Source of the DNA: Flavobacterium sp. J372
GTDB lineage: Bacteria > Bacteroidota > Bacteroidia > Flavobacteriales > Flavobacteriaceae
Direction of reading: 5' to 3'
Length of the DNA: 64,000 nt
NCBI RefSeq assembly: GCF_024699965.1
Contig: NZ_JAJOMZ010000004.1
Location: forward strand, 1,548,001 to 1,612,000
Part shown: positions 45,484-54,879 of the stretch, one piece after another
How positions within the stretch are numbered: position 1 is the first letter of the stretch
Layout of the letters: every line of letters begins with the position of its first letter
Notes under the pieces: model-generated
Databases searched by the model: none
What the model saw: only the letters and a program-made list of their open reading frames with translations
Told to the model about the DNA's origin: nothing
Translations under genes and position numbers: made by a program

Positions 45484-47859
45484 TTACTCTTTAATCACTT
45501 TAACTGATTTAACAGCATCTCCTGAAGTTATGTTTACAATATAAGCACCTGCGTTTAGGCCTGCCATACTGATTTGAGCTTCAGAAGCATTCAATTTTTT
45601 AGATATAACCAACTGGCCAATCATGTTGTAAACTTTAACGTCTGTAATTTCAGATGTGTTAGTTAAAGTCAGCATATCTTTCACCGGGTTAGGGTAAACT
45701 TTAAGTGATCCTGAAGCAAGGTCACCTATACCGGCTGTCTGGTCTACAACCAAAACAAAGTCCATTGTTACACCCCATGATCCGCTATAGCAAGGGTCAG
45801 GTGTTGCCTGTCCTGAGTCAGCTGCGCCAATCCTCATACCATATTCTCCCTGCGGAGTAGATGCAGGTATGGTAAACATAGCGTCAAGTATAGTAGGTGA
45901 TTCAACTTCTGAAAGTCCCGAATATACAAGTTCAGATTCTTCAAAGTTTTTGTTATTATTGAAGTCTACCCAAATGTGTGTGTCATAATCATAAGAAGTA
46001 GAACCATCGCCTGCAGTATCAAAAGTCATAGATATAACAACATCAGATCCTGGTGCTGCAGTGAAAGGTGCAGAGCTGTTATCAATATAGGTTTCAGCGT
46101 CATAATTGTAATAAAAATCATTACCTATTGCTACTTCAGTAATACCATTTCCATCAACTGATGTTGGAACTGATTCGCAGAAACAACCTACAGGGTTTGT
46201 GTCAAATTGTACAGATGAACATCCTGTAGCACTACCTGCGCCATTAAAAGGTACAAGGGTTACATAATAAATAGTATTGAAATTACCCGTAAACTGGTAT
46301 GAGGTTACAGTACCAACATTCACTGCGTTAACCACATCTGTTCCACCTGAAGTAGTACCGATTGATAGCAGGTATCCATCAGCGCCTGCAGCAGCGTCCC
46401 ATGATATGGTGTTTGGAGAGTTTCCGCAAGAAGGGTCAACTTCCACAGCAAGGTTTGTAGCACATCCCGGTGCTATTGTTGGTATTTCGCGTATTTCAAA
46501 ATTATCGATGAAGAAATCAATATCAGCGTCACCATTATCAGCACCTTCAACGGCGCGATAAGCAATTTTGATATTTTGCCCTGCATAAGCATTTAAGCTT
46601 GCAATATAAGCAGATCCTCCTGCAGGAGGTAAGTTATTGCTGTTAAAAAGCAGCACTTCTGTCCAGTCTGCAGAATTGGCAGGTTGTACAAGCACCTGAA
46701 TGAAATCATCATTTTCCCAAGGGGTAGTAGGCGCTGTAGTTGTATTCCACTGCGTAGCTGCAGCATCAAATTTCAATTCATATCCTGTTGCAGGAATAGT
46801 GATAGCTGGTGATATAAGCCAATCATTTTTATCAGTAGTGTAAACATTTACTTTTACAGCACCTGTAGAACCGTCGTTAGCAAATCCGTCTGCAAACCAG
46901 CTATTAGTTTCAGCAAAATTTTCAGGGCCACTATTAACATCTCCTCCTGTGCCTCTTGCCCAGCAATCAGGGCTGGCTGTTTCAAATTCTTCCAGGGTAG
47001 GCACAGTCAGGGCGCCGCAAGCAGTAAATGATGAAGCCGTACAGCCTGTAGCAGGGCCAAAAGCATTGTAAGGAACTACAGTTACATAATATGTAGCTCC
47101 AGGTATCAGTGTGTTCAAATTATAAGTAGTAACATCACCAGCATCAAAATTATTAAGGACATCTGTACCTGTTGGTGTAGTACCCACAGTTAGCCTATAA
47201 CCTGTTGGTGACCCGCCCGGGTTTGTCCATGTAATAATTGGAGACAATACATTTTCAGCTCCTTCTGCAGGTGTTGTTAAAGATGCACATGGCGGTGGAG
47301 TAGTAGAAACCTGTACAGCACTTATATTATCAAGGTATATGTAGTAATCACCTTCAGTACCGTAGGTTAAATACCACCTTACCTTTACGCTTGACCCGGT
47401 AGGAACTGAAGCACCGGGAACTGTATAGGTAATTGTAGTACAGGCATCAGTAGGGGTATGGGTACTACTATCAATAATACCTGCATCTATAGACCATGTA
47501 TCGCCCCCATCAAGAGATATTTGTGTAGTTATTGCACCATCAAAAGGGTCGGTTGGGTTTGTAGCTGCGCTATAGTCAACAATCTTGTAATCAAAAGTGA
47601 TAACAAGGTCAGCACCGTTTGATTGTTGTGCAGGAGACACAAGTTCTGCTTCATCTATACCAAAGCCCCAATCAAAGAAATAATACAAGTTTGCCCTGAA
47701 TGCAGCGCTTTCACACGCTTGTGTTGTAGTTACAGATCCAACATCAGTAGACCACCCCGCCGGTGTACTTGCTGTTGGAAAGTCCTGCACAATACCTACT
47801 TGTGCAAAACCAAGGCAGGACATAAATAATGCCGCCAAAGTAATTGTAATTTTAGTCAT
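45484..47859 (-). CDS. T9SS-secreted multidomain protein (FN3, choice-of-anchor J, GEVED)
   Basis: A 791-residue secreted protein. Residues 1-19 are a signal peptide (MTKITITLAALFMSCLGFA). A first jelly-roll-like domain (about 20-185) is followed by a fibronectin type III-like domain (about 190-280, TNPGGSPTGYRLTVGTTPTG). A choice-of-anchor J domain follows (about 280-465, NDWLISPAITIPATGYEL), then another FN3-like domain (about 470-555) and a GEVED-like domain (about 565-710, WVDFNNNKNFEESELVYSG). The C-terminus (LKVYPNPVKDMLTL to VKSVKVIKE) is a type A T9SS sorting domain. No protease domain is seen. It is probably a surface or secreted protein of unknown ligand. Confidence 0.87.
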   Translation of the reverse strand: MTKITITLAALFMSCLGFAQVGIVQDFPTASTPAGWSTDVGSVTTTQACESAAFRANLYYFFDWGFGIDEAELVSPAQQSNGADLVITFDYKIVDYSAATNPTDPFDGAITTQISLDGGDTWSIDAGIIDSSTHTPTDACTTITYTVPGASVPTGSSVKVRWYLTYGTEGDYYIYLDNISAVQVSTTPPPCASLTTPAEGAENVLSPIITWTNPGGSPTGYRLTVGTTPTGTDVLNNFDAGDVTTYNLNTLIPGATYYVTVVPYNAFGPATGCTASSFTACGALTVPTLEEFETASPDCWARGTGGDVNSGPENFAETNSWFADGFANDGSTGAVKVNVYTTDKNDWLISPAITIPATGYELKFDAAATQWNTTTAPTTPWENDDFIQVLVQPANSADWTEVLLFNSNNLPPAGGSAYIASLNAYAGQNIKIAYRAVEGADNGDADIDFFIDNFEIREIPTIAPGCATNLAVEVDPSCGNSPNTISWDAAAGADGYLLSIGTTSGGTDVVNAVNVGTVTSYQFTGNFNTIYYVTLVPFNGAGSATGCSSVQFDTNPVGCFCESVPTSVDGNGITEVAIGNDFYYNYDAETYIDNSSAPFTAAPGSDVVISMTFDTAGDGSTSYDYDTHIWVDFNNNKNFEESELVYSGLSEVESPTILDAMFTIPASTPQGEYGMRIGAADSGQATPDPCYSGSWGVTMDFVLVVDQTAGIGDLASGSLKVYPNPVKDMLTLTNTSEITDVKVYNMIGQLVISKKLNASEAQISMAGLNAGAYIVNITSGDAVKSVKVIKE

Positions 47860-48202
47860 AAAGTGTTTATTTAAGATTTCTACTAAAATAGGTATAATAT
47901 TTAAAATATTAAGATAAACAATAATTAAAATTAACTTTTATATTATTGAAGTAGAAGAACAGACTTAATACATGTTATACAGAGGAATAATCGATGTTAT
48001 CTAAGGTAAATTGTCAAAATCATTATCCTTGCAGAACTATTTTGTATAAAAAAGTTGCCACAATTTTATTAATGAAAGAGAATAATCTTAAACATTTCAT
48101 ATTTTTCAGGTTTATTATCAACCAGAACACACTAATAATTTTAAAAATATAATTTTCAGATATTTTTTTTAGATATTATTCATGTTGTATTAAATTAAGA
48201 TA

Positions 48203-48210
48203 TATATTTG
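48203..48210 (+). promoter_or_regulatory. -7 promoter box of the galacturonate operon
   Basis: TATATTTG matches TAnnTTTG and abuts the operator at 48211. A TTG at 48185-48187 is 15 bases upstream, shorter than the usual spacing. The box lies 88 bases before the transporter ATG. Confidence 0.6.
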
Positions 48211-48224
48211 TGCAATCGATTACA
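48211..48224. promoter_or_regulatory. LacI-family operator (copy 1)
   Basis: TGCAATCGATTACA is a near-perfect palindrome centred on ATCGAT and is the exact reverse complement of copy 3 at 59251. It follows the -7 box without a gap, so a bound repressor would cover the transcription start. LacI-family proteins bind palindromes with a central CG, which fits. Binding is predicted, not shown. Confidence 0.72.
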
Positions 48225-48298
48225 TTAAATTTAGAATGTAAGATTCGTTTATTTAATAACACTTGAGTACTATAATGTGCTTCTGATATGTTAAGGAT

Positions 48299-49740
48299 AT
48301 GATTGGGAAGAATAAAGTCACAGGAAATTACCGTTGGACTATTTGTACACTGCTGTTCTTTGCAACTACTATTAATTACCTTGACAGGCAGGTACTTTCG
48401 CTTACATGGAAAGATTTTATCGCACCTGAATTTCACTGGACAAATAACGACTACGGAAATATTACGGCTTTATTTTCAATATTTTATGCAATATCACTTT
48501 TATTCGCCGGGAGGTTTGTTGACTGGATGGATACTAAAAAGGGCTTCCTGTGGGCAATCGGCATTTGGTCGGTTGGGGCATGTCTGCACGCTTTCGCAGG
48601 CATTGCAACATCAGGTATAATTACAGGGGAGTGGTTTGTAGGCTTTGGGCAGGCAAAAGAAATAATCAGCAGGGTAAATGATACCGGGCTGGTGATATCA
48701 ACAAGTGTTACACTTTTTATTTTTGCCCGTTTTGTACTGGCAGTGGGTGAGGCAGGTAATTTTCCGGCGGCTATAAAAACAACCGCTGAGTACTTCCCGA
48801 AAAAAGACAGGGCTTTTTCTACCAGTATTTTTAATGCAGGAGCTACAATAGGGGCATTGCTGGCCCCGGTATCAATACCATTTATAGCAGAAGCCTTCGG
48901 GTGGGAAATGGCGTTTATAATAATTGGTGCGCTGGGTTTTGTATGGATGGGTTTTTGGGTATTTCTATATGATAAGCCCGAACGCCATAAAAAAGTCTGC
49001 GCAGAAGAACTGGCCTACATTCAGCAGGACAGCCTGGCTGACAATGAAATAGCATCAGTTGAAGAGCCAAAAAGAAAGTGTCTATACTGCGATGCTTTAC
49101 ATACAGGCAAACATGGGCTTTCGCTTTCGGTAAGTTCATGACTGACGGGGTATGGTGGTTTTTCCTGTTCTGGACACCGGCATACCTAAGTTCTGTATAT
49201 AACATGGACTCTACACAGGCAGCATTACCGCTTTTTGTATTGTATATCATCACACTACTGTCAATTATTGGAGGTTGGCTGCCAACCTATTTTGTAGATA
49301 AAAAAGGCATGAACCCCTATGAAGGGAGGATGAAGGCGATGCTCATATTTGCATTCTTTCCACTGCTAGCGCTGGTTGCACAGCCGCTTGGCGGGTACAC
49401 CTACTGGCTTCCGGTGATAATAATTGGTATTGCAGGGGCAGCACACCAGGCATGGTCAGCCAACATATTTACCACGGTTGGCGATATGTTTCCTAAAAAA
49501 GCTATTGCTACAGTTACAGGCATAGGCGGCCTTGCAGGCGGTATCGGGTCAACACTTATTAATAAAGGCTCAGGTGTGTTGTTTGACTATAGCAAAGAGA
49601 CAGATATGGTATTTATGGGCTTTAAGGGTATAGAAGCAGGATATTTTATAATCTTTTCAATTTGTGCGGTATGTTACCTCACAGGCTGGATAGTAATGAA
49701 AACGCTTGTGCCGAAATACAGGCCTATAACAGATTTATAA
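48299..49740 (+). CDS. exuT: ExuT-like hexuronate MFS transporter, split by a frameshift
   Basis: Major facilitator of the hexuronate/anion:cation symporter type. TM1 carries NYLDRQVLSL, typical of ExuT/GudP proteins. The first frame covers about six membrane segments and a loop insertion (TGEWFVGFGQAKEIISRVND) and fails after EEPKRK. The second half continues one frame over, from VSILRCFTYRQTWAFAFGKF. One missing A in the A5 run near 49070 explains it, and correction gives 480 residues and 12 segments. It heads the operon with kduI, kduD and uxaC, so galacturonate or glucuronate import is likely. AAGG lies 3 bases before the ATG. Confidence 0.85.
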
Positions 49741-49763
49741 TTAAGAACAAGATTACCATTTGA

Positions 49764-50600
49764 ATGACAAATTTTGAATTCAGGTATGCATCAAACCCGA
49801 AAGATGCTGCAAAATATGACACTAATGAGCTAAGGGAACAATTTTTAATTGAAAAGCTCTTTGTTGAGAATCAGGTAAACCTTACATACTCTATGTATGA
49901 CAGGTATATTGTGGGCGGTGCAATGCCCGTAGGAAAACCTGTAAAACTGGAAACCATACCATACTTAAAGTCGGAGAATTTTCTTGACAGGAGGGAAATG
50001 GGGATAATAAATGTTGGTGGCGAAGGAGAGATTAGTGTAGATGGTGAAATATTTACCCTTCAAAAGAAAGAAGCTCTTTATATAGGTATGGGAGCAAAAG
50101 AGGTACTATTTTCAAGCACAGGCAGTGATCCGGCAATGTTTTATATAAACTCTGCCCCGGCACATAAAAACTTCCCGAATAAGAAAGTGACAAAGGATAA
50201 TGCAGAGATTGTGCATCTTGGTGAAGAGAAGTTTGCTAACAAAAGGATTATCAATAAACTGATTGTTAACAGTGTTGTGCCTACCTGCCAGCTACAAATG
50301 GGGCTTACAGAACTGCTTTCTGGCAGTGTATGGAATACTATGCCGGCACACACGCATAACCGCCGTATGGAGGCTTATTTTTACTTTGACCTTGAATCTC
50401 CGCAAACCATCTGCCATTTTATGGGAGAGCCTGATAATACAAGACATATCTTCATGCAAAACCATCAGGCGGTGCTGTCTCCGGAGTGGTCTATCCATTC
50501 CGGGGCAGGTACGTCAAATTATTCTTTTATATGGGGTATGGCTGGCGAAAACCTTGATTATGGCGATATGGATATTGTTGCACCAAACGAATTGAAGTAA
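49764..50600 (+). CDS. kduI: 5-keto-4-deoxyuronate isomerase
   Basis: A 278-residue cupin-fold isomerase that converts 5-keto-4-deoxyuronate to 2,5-diketo-3-deoxygluconate in pectin breakdown. The zinc-binding motif PAHTHNRRMEAYFYFDL supplies two His and Glu, with a later His in HIFMQNHQAVLSPEWSIHSG. DRYIVGGAMP and FLDRREMGIINVGGEGEI are family signatures. Length and start agree with the family. It overlaps kduD by one base (TAATG), so the two consecutive steps are translationally coupled. Confidence 0.93.
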   Translation: MTNFEFRYASNPKDAAKYDTNELREQFLIEKLFVENQVNLTYSMYDRYIVGGAMPVGKPVKLETIPYLKSENFLDRREMGIINVGGEGEISVDGEIFTLQKKEALYIGMGAKEVLFSSTGSDPAMFYINSAPAHKNFPNKKVTKDNAEIVHLGEEKFANKRIINKLIVNSVVPTCQLQMGLTELLSGSVWNTMPAHTHNRRMEAYFYFDLESPQTICHFMGEPDNTRHIFMQNHQAVLSPEWSIHSGAGTSNYSFIWGMAGENLDYGDMDIVAPNELK

Positions 50601-51385
50601 TGAATCTGTTTGATTTAAAAGGGAAAAGGGCGCTTATTACGGGTGGCACACACGGCCTCGGCCTTGCCATGGCCGAAGGCCTTGCATCAGCCGGAGCTGA
50701 ACTTATCATTACCGGTACAACGCCATCTAAAATGGAAGAGGCCCTGGTATATTATAAAAGCAGGGGCTACAAAGCTTCAGGTTACCTGTTTGATGTAACC
50801 GATGAAAAGGCTGCTGAAGAAAATGTTGCGCTAATTACTAAAGAACAGGGCGACATAAATATTCTTGTAAATAATGCGGGAATTATTAAAAGAGAACCGG
50901 CTATAACAATGGCGGTATCCGAATTCAGGCAGGTGATAGACGTAGATTTGGTGGGGCCCTTTATCATGTCGCAACTTGTTGCAAAACAAATGATTGACAG
51001 GAAGGAAGGGAAGATAATAAATATCTGCTCTATGATGAGTGAGTTGGGAAGAAATACTGTTTCAGCATACGCAGCGGCAAAGGGCGGGCTTAAGATGCTT
51101 ACCAAAAATCTGGCAACAGAATGGGCAAAACACAATATTCAGGTAAACGGCATAGGTCCGGGTTACTTCGCAACGTCACAAACAGAGCCAATCCGTGTTG
51201 ACGGGCATCCGTTCAATGAATTTATCATTAGCAGGACTCCGGCGGCGCGCTGGGGCAACCCCGAAGACCTTGCAGGCGCGGCAATTTTCCTTGCTTCAAA
51301 AGCCAGCGATTTTGTAAACGGGCAGATTTTATATGTTGACGGTGGCATCCTGGCCACAATCGGAAAGCCGTCCAACGAAGTTTAG
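50600..51385 (+). CDS. kduD: 2-deoxy-D-gluconate 3-dehydrogenase (KduD)
   Basis: A 261-residue classical SDR that reduces 2,5-diketo-3-deoxygluconate to 2-keto-3-deoxygluconate. The cofactor loop is TGGTHGLG, the structural motif NNAGI, catalytic Ser in NICSMMSELG and YAAAK as Tyr-Lys. GPGYFATSQTEPIR and YVDGGILATIG match KduD. Its place directly after kduI, with which it overlaps by one base, supports the assignment over other SDR roles. Confidence 0.9.
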   Translation: MNLFDLKGKRALITGGTHGLGLAMAEGLASAGAELIITGTTPSKMEEALVYYKSRGYKASGYLFDVTDEKAAEENVALITKEQGDINILVNNAGIIKREPAITMAVSEFRQVIDVDLVGPFIMSQLVAKQMIDRKEGKIINICSMMSELGRNTVSAYAAAKGGLKMLTKNLATEWAKHNIQVNGIGPGYFATSQTEPIRVDGHPFNEFIISRTPAARWGNPEDLAGAAIFLASKASDFVNGQILYVDGGILATIGKPSNEV

Positions 51386-51412
51386 TAATTAAGATTTCAT
51401 TAACATTTTATA

Positions 51413-52813
51413 ATGAGCACAACTTTTATACATGATAATTTTTTGCTGGAGAATAAATATGCCGAAGAGCTGTATCACACTTATTCTAAAAAACAGCCCA
51501 TAATAGATTATCATAACCACCTTCCGCCACAGCAAATTGCTGAAGATGCTGTTTTTGCAAATATTGCTAAAGCCTGGATAAACGGCGACCATTATAAGTG
51601 GCGTGCCATGCGTACGCTCGGTATTAATGAGCAGTATATTACCGGTAGCGCATCAGATAAAGATAAGTTCATGCAGTGGGCCAAAACGGTTCCATACACT
51701 ATGCGTAACCCATTGTATCACTGGACACATCTGGAACTTGCAAGATATTTTGACATCTATGATTTGCTGAATGAAAATTCAGCAGAGAAAATATATAACG
51801 AGACTGCTGAAAAACTTTCATTGAATGAGTACAGCACCCGTGGACTTTTGAAAAAAGTGAATGCTGAACTGGTTTGTACCACCGAAGACCCGATTGATAC
51901 ACTGGAACACCACAAAAAACTGGCTGCAAGTGATTTTAGTGTGAAGGTGAGCACTGCTTTCAGGCCGGATAAGGCAATACTTATTGGCAATGCAGGTTAT
52001 AATGACTACATCAACAAATTGGGCGAAGCAGCGGGGGCGGAGATAAACAACTATGCCGACTTATGCACTGCTTTGAGGAAGCGCATAGAGTTTTTCCACC
52101 AAAATGGCTGCAGGCTGTGTGACCACGGGCTTGACCAGATATATTTTGAAGATTTTACAGAAAATGAGATAAGCCTCATCTTCTGGAAAAAAAGGGAGAA
52201 CAAAGAGCTGAGCAGTGAAGAAGTGCTGAAGTTCCAGAGTGCGGTACTGTTATTCCTGGCTGAAACATATCATGAATTTGGATGGGTGCAGCAATTTCAC
52301 CTTGGAGCGTTGCGCAACAACAATGCCCGTATGCACAGGATTTTAGGCCCGGACACAGGATGGGACTCGATAGGGGATTATCCGCAGGCACAAAAACTGT
52401 CGGCTTTCCTCAATGCGCTTGACAGTAAAGACAAGCTTGCAAAGACTATAATTTATAACCTGAACCCTGCTGACAATGAAGTTATGGCCACGATGATAGG
52501 CAACTTTAATGATGGCAGCATAAGGGGTAAAGTACAATTTGGCTCAGGCTGGTGGTTTTTAGACCAGAAAGACGGAATGACAAAGCAACTGAACGCTTTG
52601 AGCAATATGGGGCTCATCAGCTGTTTTGTAGGGATGCTCACGGACTCTAGGAGCTTCCTTTCATTCCCGAGGCATGAGTATTTCAGGAGGATACTGTGCA
52701 ACCTTCTGGGCGATGAAATTAAGAGAGGAGAACTTCCGGCAGATATGGAATGGATAGGCAAAATGGTAAGTGATATAAGTTACAACAATGCCAAAAACTA
52801 TTTTGATTTTTAA
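51413..52813 (+). CDS. uxaC: Glucuronate/galacturonate isomerase
   Basis: A 466-residue amidohydrolase-fold isomerase that converts D-galacturonate to D-tagaturonate, and D-glucuronate to D-fructuronate. The metal motif is DYHNHLPP with H34 and H36. EDPIDTLEHH, LGALRNNNARMHRILGPDTG and GSGWWFLDQKDGM are characteristic. Full length and intact. It is followed 12 bases later by the KdgF-like cupin gene. With uxaB and uxaA in the same operon it supports the galacturonate branch specifically. Confidence 0.95.
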   Translation: MSTTFIHDNFLLENKYAEELYHTYSKKQPIIDYHNHLPPQQIAEDAVFANIAKAWINGDHYKWRAMRTLGINEQYITGSASDKDKFMQWAKTVPYTMRNPLYHWTHLELARYFDIYDLLNENSAEKIYNETAEKLSLNEYSTRGLLKKVNAELVCTTEDPIDTLEHHKKLAASDFSVKVSTAFRPDKAILIGNAGYNDYINKLGEAAGAEINNYADLCTALRKRIEFFHQNGCRLCDHGLDQIYFEDFTENEISLIFWKKRENKELSSEEVLKFQSAVLLFLAETYHEFGWVQQFHLGALRNNNARMHRILGPDTGWDSIGDYPQAQKLSAFLNALDSKDKLAKTIIYNLNPADNEVMATMIGNFNDGSIRGKVQFGSGWWFLDQKDGMTKQLNALSNMGLISCFVGMLTDSRSFLSFPRHEYFRRILCNLLGDEIKRGELPADMEWIGKMVSDISYNNAKNYFDF

Positions 52814-52825
52814 ACCCGGCAAGAT

Positions 52826-53146
52826 ATGTTTTTCAATAGCGATTGCGGCTGGCAGGAAATAGATGAAAATGTGCAACGGCAGATAACCGGCTTTAATGCT
52901 GGTTTGATGATGGTAAATGTACTTTTCAAAAAAGGCGGCATAGGCCCTTTGCACAGCCATCCGCATACGCAGGCCACGTATATTGCCAAAGGTGTTTTTG
53001 AGGTGACTATTGGCGGTGAAACAAAAACGTTGGGTGCAGGCGATTCATTTTTTGTGATGCCTAACATGGTGCACTGTGTGGTTTGCCATGAAGACGGAAT
53101 GCTGGTTGATGTATTTAACCCTGTGAGGGAAGATTTTATAAAATAA
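52826..53146 (+). CDS. kdgF: KdgF-like cupin
   Basis: A 106-residue single cupin domain. The metal residues are H43 and H45 in LHSHPHTQAT, Q49 and H83 in PNMVHCV, the pattern of KdgF. KdgF speeds linearisation of 4,5-unsaturated galacturonate to the substrate of KduI. The fit to that role comes from the motif and from sitting between uxaC and kdgK in an operon that has kduI and kduD. Small cupins are hard to assign by sequence alone, so other metal-cupin roles are possible. Confidence 0.78.
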   Translation: MFFNSDCGWQEIDENVQRQITGFNAGLMMVNVLFKKGGIGPLHSHPHTQATYIAKGVFEVTIGGETKTLGAGDSFFVMPNMVHCVVCHEDGMLVDVFNPVREDFIK

Positions 53147-53159
53147 ATTAAAGTGATTA

Positions 53160-54182
53160 ATGAATAAAGTAGTCACATTCGGTGAGATTATGCTGCGCCT
53201 TTCTACAGAAAGGCACCTGCGTTTTGAGCAGGCAAAATCGCTTACGGCCAACTACGGCGGCGGCGAGTTTAATGTAGCTGTTTCACTGGCCAATTATGGC
53301 ATTGAAGCTGAATTTGTTACCCGCGTACCGGATAATGAGATTGGCCGCTGCGCCGTAAAAGAAGCCCGCAAAATGAATGTAGGCTGCGGCAATGCTATTT
53401 GGGGCGGAGAGCGCCTGGGCATTTATTTCCTGGAAACAGGGGCGGGCGTAAGGGGCAGCAATGTGGTGTATGACCGTGCCCATAGCGCCATGGCAACGCT
53501 TAAAAAAGGATTGATTGACTGGCAGAAAGTACTGCAGGGCGCAACATGGTTCCATTTCAGCGGGATAACACCTGCATTGTCTGAAGATGCTGCGGAGGCA
53601 TGTCTTGAGGCTGTACAGGCGGCTGACGAAATGGGACTGAACATTTCCTGCGACCTTAACTACCGCTCAAAGCTATGGCAATACGGTAAAGCTCCGGCTG
53701 AAGTAATGCCGCAACTGCTGCAATATGCCAATGTTATATTAGGGGATATAGACACAGCTTACTATATGCTTGGGATTGAGAAAGTAAATCCTGATTATCA
53801 TGACGAGCAATCGCTGGTTCCGCATTATGAAAAGCTTTTTGAGCTATGCCCGAACCTTAAAGTAGCATCAACAACGTTGCGGTATTCGGTAAGCGCTACG
53901 CACCAGCGCATTGGCGGAATTTTATTTGACGGTAACAATATATATAAATCTGATATAAGGGAAATAACACCGGTAGTAGACCGCGTAGGGAGCGGCGATG
54001 CCTTTATGGGCGGCCTGCTGTATGGCTTGTTGGAATATAAAGAAGACCACCAGAAAACGGTTGACTTTGCTGTAGCGGCATGCTGCCTGAAACATACCAT
54101 TGCAGGTGATTATAACCTGGTGACTGTAAAAGAAGTAGAGAATATAATGGGCGGCCTCTCAAACGGGCTGGTTTCAAGATAA
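53160..54182 (+). CDS. kdgK: 2-keto-3-deoxygluconate kinase
   Basis: A 340-residue PfkB-family sugar kinase that phosphorylates 2-keto-3-deoxygluconate. VTFGEIMLRLSTERHLRFEQ is the typical N-terminus of KDG kinases, GGGEFNVAVSLANYG holds the substrate site, and DRVGSGDAFMGGLLYG the GAGD-type signature with catalytic Asp. Length and frame are normal. It lies 13 bases after the cupin and 7 bases before kdgA. Confidence 0.93.
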   Translation: MNKVVTFGEIMLRLSTERHLRFEQAKSLTANYGGGEFNVAVSLANYGIEAEFVTRVPDNEIGRCAVKEARKMNVGCGNAIWGGERLGIYFLETGAGVRGSNVVYDRAHSAMATLKKGLIDWQKVLQGATWFHFSGITPALSEDAAEACLEAVQAADEMGLNISCDLNYRSKLWQYGKAPAEVMPQLLQYANVILGDIDTAYYMLGIEKVNPDYHDEQSLVPHYEKLFELCPNLKVASTTLRYSVSATHQRIGGILFDGNNIYKSDIREITPVVDRVGSGDAFMGGLLYGLLEYKEDHQKTVDFAVAACCLKHTIAGDYNLVTVKEVENIMGGLSNGLVSR

Positions 54183-54189
54183 ATAGATT

Positions 54190-54861
54190 ATGGCGAAATA
54201 TTCAAGGATAGAAGTAGCGAATGTTATGAAGGAAACGGGGCTTGTGCCATTGTTCTTTCACGAAGATGTTGAGGTTGCAAAACAAGTGCTCAAAGCCTGC
54301 TATGACGGAGGTGCAAGGCTGATGGAATTTACCAGCCGGGGCGATTTTGCCTTTGAAGTATTCGGGGTGCTGAACAAGTATGCGTTGGCCGAACTTCCGG
54401 GAATGATACTCGGTGTAGGCTCGGTTACAGATGCTGCTGCTGCCTCCCTATATATGCAGATGGGCGCCAATTTTATTGTGACGCCTGTATTACGCGAAGA
54501 CATTGCCCTTATATGCAACCGCAGGAAGGTACTGTGGTCACCAGGCTGTGGCTCACTTACCGAGATAGCAAGGGCCGAAGAGCTGGGCTGCGAAATAGTG
54601 AAACTCTTCCCGGGAGACATCTACAGCCCTGACTTCATTAAGGCCATAAAAGGCCCTTGTCCGTGGACAAGCATTATGCCTACGGGTGGCGTTACCACAA
54701 ACCGGGATAATCTTATAAGCTGGTTTGATGCCGGGGCAACATGTGTTGGCATAGGCTCGCAACTCATATCAAAAGAAATATTAGATAATAGCGATTTTGA
54801 AGGATTGCAGGCCAAAGTGAGTGAAACCATTGCCATAATCAAAGAAATACGTTCAAAATAA
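54190..54861 (+). CDS. kdgA: 2-keto-3-deoxy-6-phosphogluconate aldolase
   Basis: A 223-residue class I aldolase that splits KDPG to pyruvate and glyceraldehyde-3-phosphate. The Schiff-base Lys is in CEIVKLFPGD, the catalytic Glu in LMEFTSRGD, and TGGVTTNRDNLISWFDAGA gives the phosphate loop. LVPLFFHEDVEVAKQVLKAC near the N-terminus is family-typical. It completes the route to central metabolism. Confidence 0.94.
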   Translation: MAKYSRIEVANVMKETGLVPLFFHEDVEVAKQVLKACYDGGARLMEFTSRGDFAFEVFGVLNKYALAELPGMILGVGSVTDAAAASLYMQMGANFIVTPVLREDIALICNRRKVLWSPGCGSLTEIARAEELGCEIVKLFPGDIYSPDFIKAIKGPCPWTSIMPTGGVTTNRDNLISWFDAGATCVGIGSQLISKEILDNSDFEGLQAKVSETIAIIKEIRSK

Positions 54862-54879
54862 CAGTTTACCTATAGTAAA

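Larger units (their letters stand above)
47860..48298. other. AT-rich divergent intergenic region
   Basis: This 439-base gap separates the divergent T9SS protein gene and the galacturonate operon. It is AT-rich and has no open frame of interest. Its plus-strand end holds a TAnnTTTG box and the LacI-type operator described separately. I see nothing clear for the minus-strand promoter. Confidence 0.6.

Noticed and set aside
47984..48000. Possible fourth operator (AATAATCGATGTTAT)
   Set aside because: It shares the ATCGAT core only; the outer TG and CA positions are not matched and no promoter box abuts it.
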